From positions 25,022,020 to 25,086,019 of the forward strand of contig CM020620.1 of the NCBI GenBank assembly GCA_009829735.1: a stretch of 64,000 nt of DNA, read 5' to 3'. This DNA is from Pyropia yezoensis. Lineage: Eukaryota > Rhodophyta > Bangiophyceae > Bangiales > Bangiaceae. Below, piece by piece: positions 61,938 through 64,000 of this stretch. How positions within the stretch are numbered: position 1 is the first letter of the stretch; every line of letters begins with the position of its first letter. Under the pieces are notes generated by a model. That model was not told where the DNA came from, searched no databases, and saw only the letters and a program-made list of their open reading frames with translations. The position numbers and the translations under genes were made by a program.

Positions 61938-63481
61938 GGCCACACGGACTGAGGGGGGGTGGGGGAGGGAGGTTGGGGGAGGGGGGGGGTGGCGAGGGGA
62001 GATGAAGAGGGGTGCCCATGACTGGATGGGGAGTGGGGGGGCGCCCCCACGTAGTCTCTCCTCTACCCGGGGGGAGGAGGGACAACGCGGTCGCGTATTT
62101 TTGCTGACAAGATGTGGGTACGTGGGTTTGGTTGGAGTGCTGGGGCGACAGCTATCGTGCGGCAGCCAGCGCGGGGGGTCGCAACGTGCGCAAGCCACGG
62201 CATGGCTCGTACCAAGGTGCGTGGCGTTGGCGACCCGCGGCGGGATATGAAGATGGCTCCCTCTGTGATGGTTTCCCCCCCCGCAGACCTCGACCCCTTG
62301 TGCAGGACTTCGCTGGCGAGGCACGGTGCTCGACCTACCCAAAGGTCACGGCGGGCGGGCGCCTCGCCTTGGCGTTGCTGTGTGACGCGCAAGGAAGCGG
62401 TCACGCCCCAAGGAGCTGTATTTTCTTCTTTGCGGACCGCCTGGCAACATCTTGGACGCGACGGGGAGGGACTGGCCTGCCATCCAAGGAAGGAGTGCAT
62501 GCGTGGTATACATTTGCATCGTGTCGGGAGGCACCAGAAGTAGGCGTCACTGCACTGCAATTTGAGAGTCACTGTTCCTTCAGTCCCCGTGGCCCCCTCT
62601 GGCATGGAAGACGGACCGCGAGGCGACCGCCACCCCCCCATCCTCCCCTCTCTGTGCCCGCCCCTTGGGAGGGGTGCAGCCTGGCATTGAGGTGACGGTG
62701 ACATGAGCAGGCACGTCCTGGCCCTCTCCTTCTTTACTCTACCAGTCCTGTGAGTTATCCTGGTGGGGAAAGGACGGTTGAGCCCCCGGGAAACACTATA
62801 TCATTCTATGCATGTATTAGGCACAAGTCTTTCCCTAAGCATGCCGTTTAAGTCAGCTCCCGCCCCAGTCTATAGGAGTTAGAATCGTCCCATTCGTGGA
62901 TATACTGGACAGGAAAGGTAGTCTCATCTAAGTGAAGTTCATGACGAAGAGAGGTGCCTACAAGTCATCCTGTCCATTGAACTATTTACTGTCAACCAGA
63001 CGCAATCTGGATGCTCCTGCCGCTTCGCCTGCAACATCTCGCCGGATCTGAACCTGACGAAAGCCCGAGCCCGGAACGCCCGGGTGTCTGCTCGACATAT
63101 GCGCGTCCCGCCGCGTTCGGACAGCCCGGCGTCGAGTCGGGGCGTTTCTCGGGAGCGCATCCGAGACGTTCTGTGCAACCGAACCGTCAGTGCTGGATAG
63201 TGGCGTCACTGCCGCGTTCTTTCATCACAGATGCTCCCGAGGACAGCATACGTCATGTTCTCTGCTCTGGTGTACTCTCAACGGCGTTCCGTTATCGATT
63301 CGTTGTCTCATTGAGAGGGTTTCCTGGGCGTTTCCTGGCCTGCAATGTGTATTTCCTGGGCCAAGTAACCAGCATAAAAACCGGGTTATTGTCCACAGGA
63401 AACGGTCCGCGGCCGACGCCGCCGACGCGGTGCCGACCGCGATCGCCAGCTCAGGTTGAAAAGTTGCGCACCAGCTGGCAC
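61938..63481. other. Intergenic, no gene firmly supported
   Basis: 1.5 kb. Composition turns more balanced after 62090 and is relatively AT-rich at 62740-62960. Frames of up to 213 codons at 62063-62704 exist on both strands without recognisable motifs. No RNA gene recognised. Confidence 0.4.
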
Positions 63482-63627
63482 CGCGTGGCGGCGTGGCGGC
63501 GTGGCGGCGTGGCGGCGTGGCGGCGTGGCGGCGTGGCGGCGTGGCGGCGTGGCGGCGTGGCGGCGTGGCGGCGTGGCGGCGTGGCGGCGTGGCGGCGTGG
63601 CGGCGTGGCGGCGTGGCGGCGTGGCGG
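63482..63627. repeat. 8-bp tandem repeat (GTGGCGGC)n
   Basis: About 18 near-perfect copies. It reads open in all frames as an 8-residue periodic sequence and so creates false ORFs on both strands. Confidence 0.92.
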
Positions 63628-64000
63628 CAGCGGTGGCTGTGGAGGCGGCAACGGAGTCGGCTGGCCTCCGCCCCCACCCATCAGCAGCAGCACCACCCCC
63701 ACCTCCACCACCACCACCACCAACCCCACCACCGACCACTGCCGACGGCGCGCCGCCGCCGCCGCCGCCGCCGCCACGGCGTCGGCCGCCCCCCCCACAC
63801 GTTGCGGACGGCGGTGGCAGCGGTAGCGTCGGCGGGGCGTGTCGCCACGGCACCGCGGCCCGCGCCGGCCTCCCCCGGCTGCGTGGCCGCGGCGGGCGGC
63901 CGCCCCCCCCCCCCACCCCCCCACCAGTGGTGGTGGCGGCGGCGGCGGCGGCGGGCGTGGGGAAGGCCCGGGAGAAGGCGGGGGCGGGGGGCGCCCGTCG
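63628..64000. other. GC-rich window end, possible start of a gene outside
   Basis: Pro/Gly/Ala-coding simple sequence in several frames runs off the window edge. Nothing can be assigned. Confidence 0.3.

Noticed and set aside
60473-62050. 525-codon minus-strand ORF across the DUF202 gene
   Set aside because: Pro/Ala/Arg/His-rich without motif, while the plus strand has a clear DUF202 domain.
63011-63826. 271-codon ORF with an 8-residue periodic segment
   Set aside because: The periodic part is the 8-bp tandem repeat read in frame; the flanks show no domain.
1-64000. tRNA, rRNA or other structured RNA genes
   Set aside because: Looked for cloverleaf-like and rRNA-like sequence on both strands by eye and saw none; a covariance-model scan would be needed to exclude small RNAs.

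Overview
The window reads as nuclear DNA of a photosynthetic eukaryote. It is GC-rich, with long poly-G/poly-C tracts. The genes are eukaryotic: DDI1, a cwf18/CCDC12 splicing factor, eIF3e, an ELO fatty-acid elongase, an ABCC transporter and a DUF202 membrane protein. Introns are few and short (120-500 bp). A CURT1/CAAD thylakoid protein with a transit-peptide-like first exon shows there is a plastid. The mix fits a bangiophycean red alga (Porphyra/Pyropia type); this is inference, since no rRNA or organelle marker lies in the window.

Layout. 339-11279 is a Ty3/gypsy element with 469-bp LTRs and a GTGCC target-site duplication. It has gag with a zinc knuckle, PR-RT-RH-INT and a chromodomain, and an unusual long ORF on the opposite strand between INT and the 3' LTR. 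A 427-N gap inside gag is flanked by about 1.15 kb present twice, most likely an assembly artefact. 13495-20639 holds DDI1 (-), a possible small protein (+), CCDC12/cwf18 (+, one intron), a Ser/Ala/Pro-rich protein (+) and CURT1 (-, one intron). 21861-27832 holds eIF3e (-), a hAT transposase remnant in an AT-rich island and a plastid-type short-chain dehydrogenase (-, one intron). 28727-31807 holds a Cys-rich ORF, the elongase (+) and an LEA-like Ala-rich protein (-). 32289-38700 is a complete, apparently intact Ty1/copia element (-) with 573-bp LTRs and an ATGGG duplication. 38706-43540 is AT-rich and then extremely GC-rich DNA with repeats and no firm gene.

43542-48129 is the most remarkable stretch: a palindrome of about 4.6 kb centred near 45836. 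The outer 1.45 kb of each arm is nearly identical and carries a divergently transcribed gene for a secreted, Tyr-rich protein with three long poly-asparagine tracts. Each copy has the same TATA box and an array of 24-bp promoter repeats. The inner part of the arms has diverged strongly and contains decayed ORF traces.

48538-53334 is an ABCC-type transporter (-, one in-frame intron). 53335-56427 shows no firm gene. 56428-58281 is a BASS-family transporter (+, one predicted intron). 58940-59860 is a G-rich degenerate repeat. 61161-61937 is a DUF202 protein (+). An 8-bp tandem repeat lies near the right end.

The host genes show no operon-like logic; they are unrelated housekeeping, membrane and plastid genes separated by 0.3-3 kb of low-complexity DNA. 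Because the sequence is so GC-rich, long spurious ORFs occur in most frames, so genes were called only on recognisable domains, splice joins that keep frame, or element structure. Several frameshifts fall in homopolymers and may be sequencing errors.
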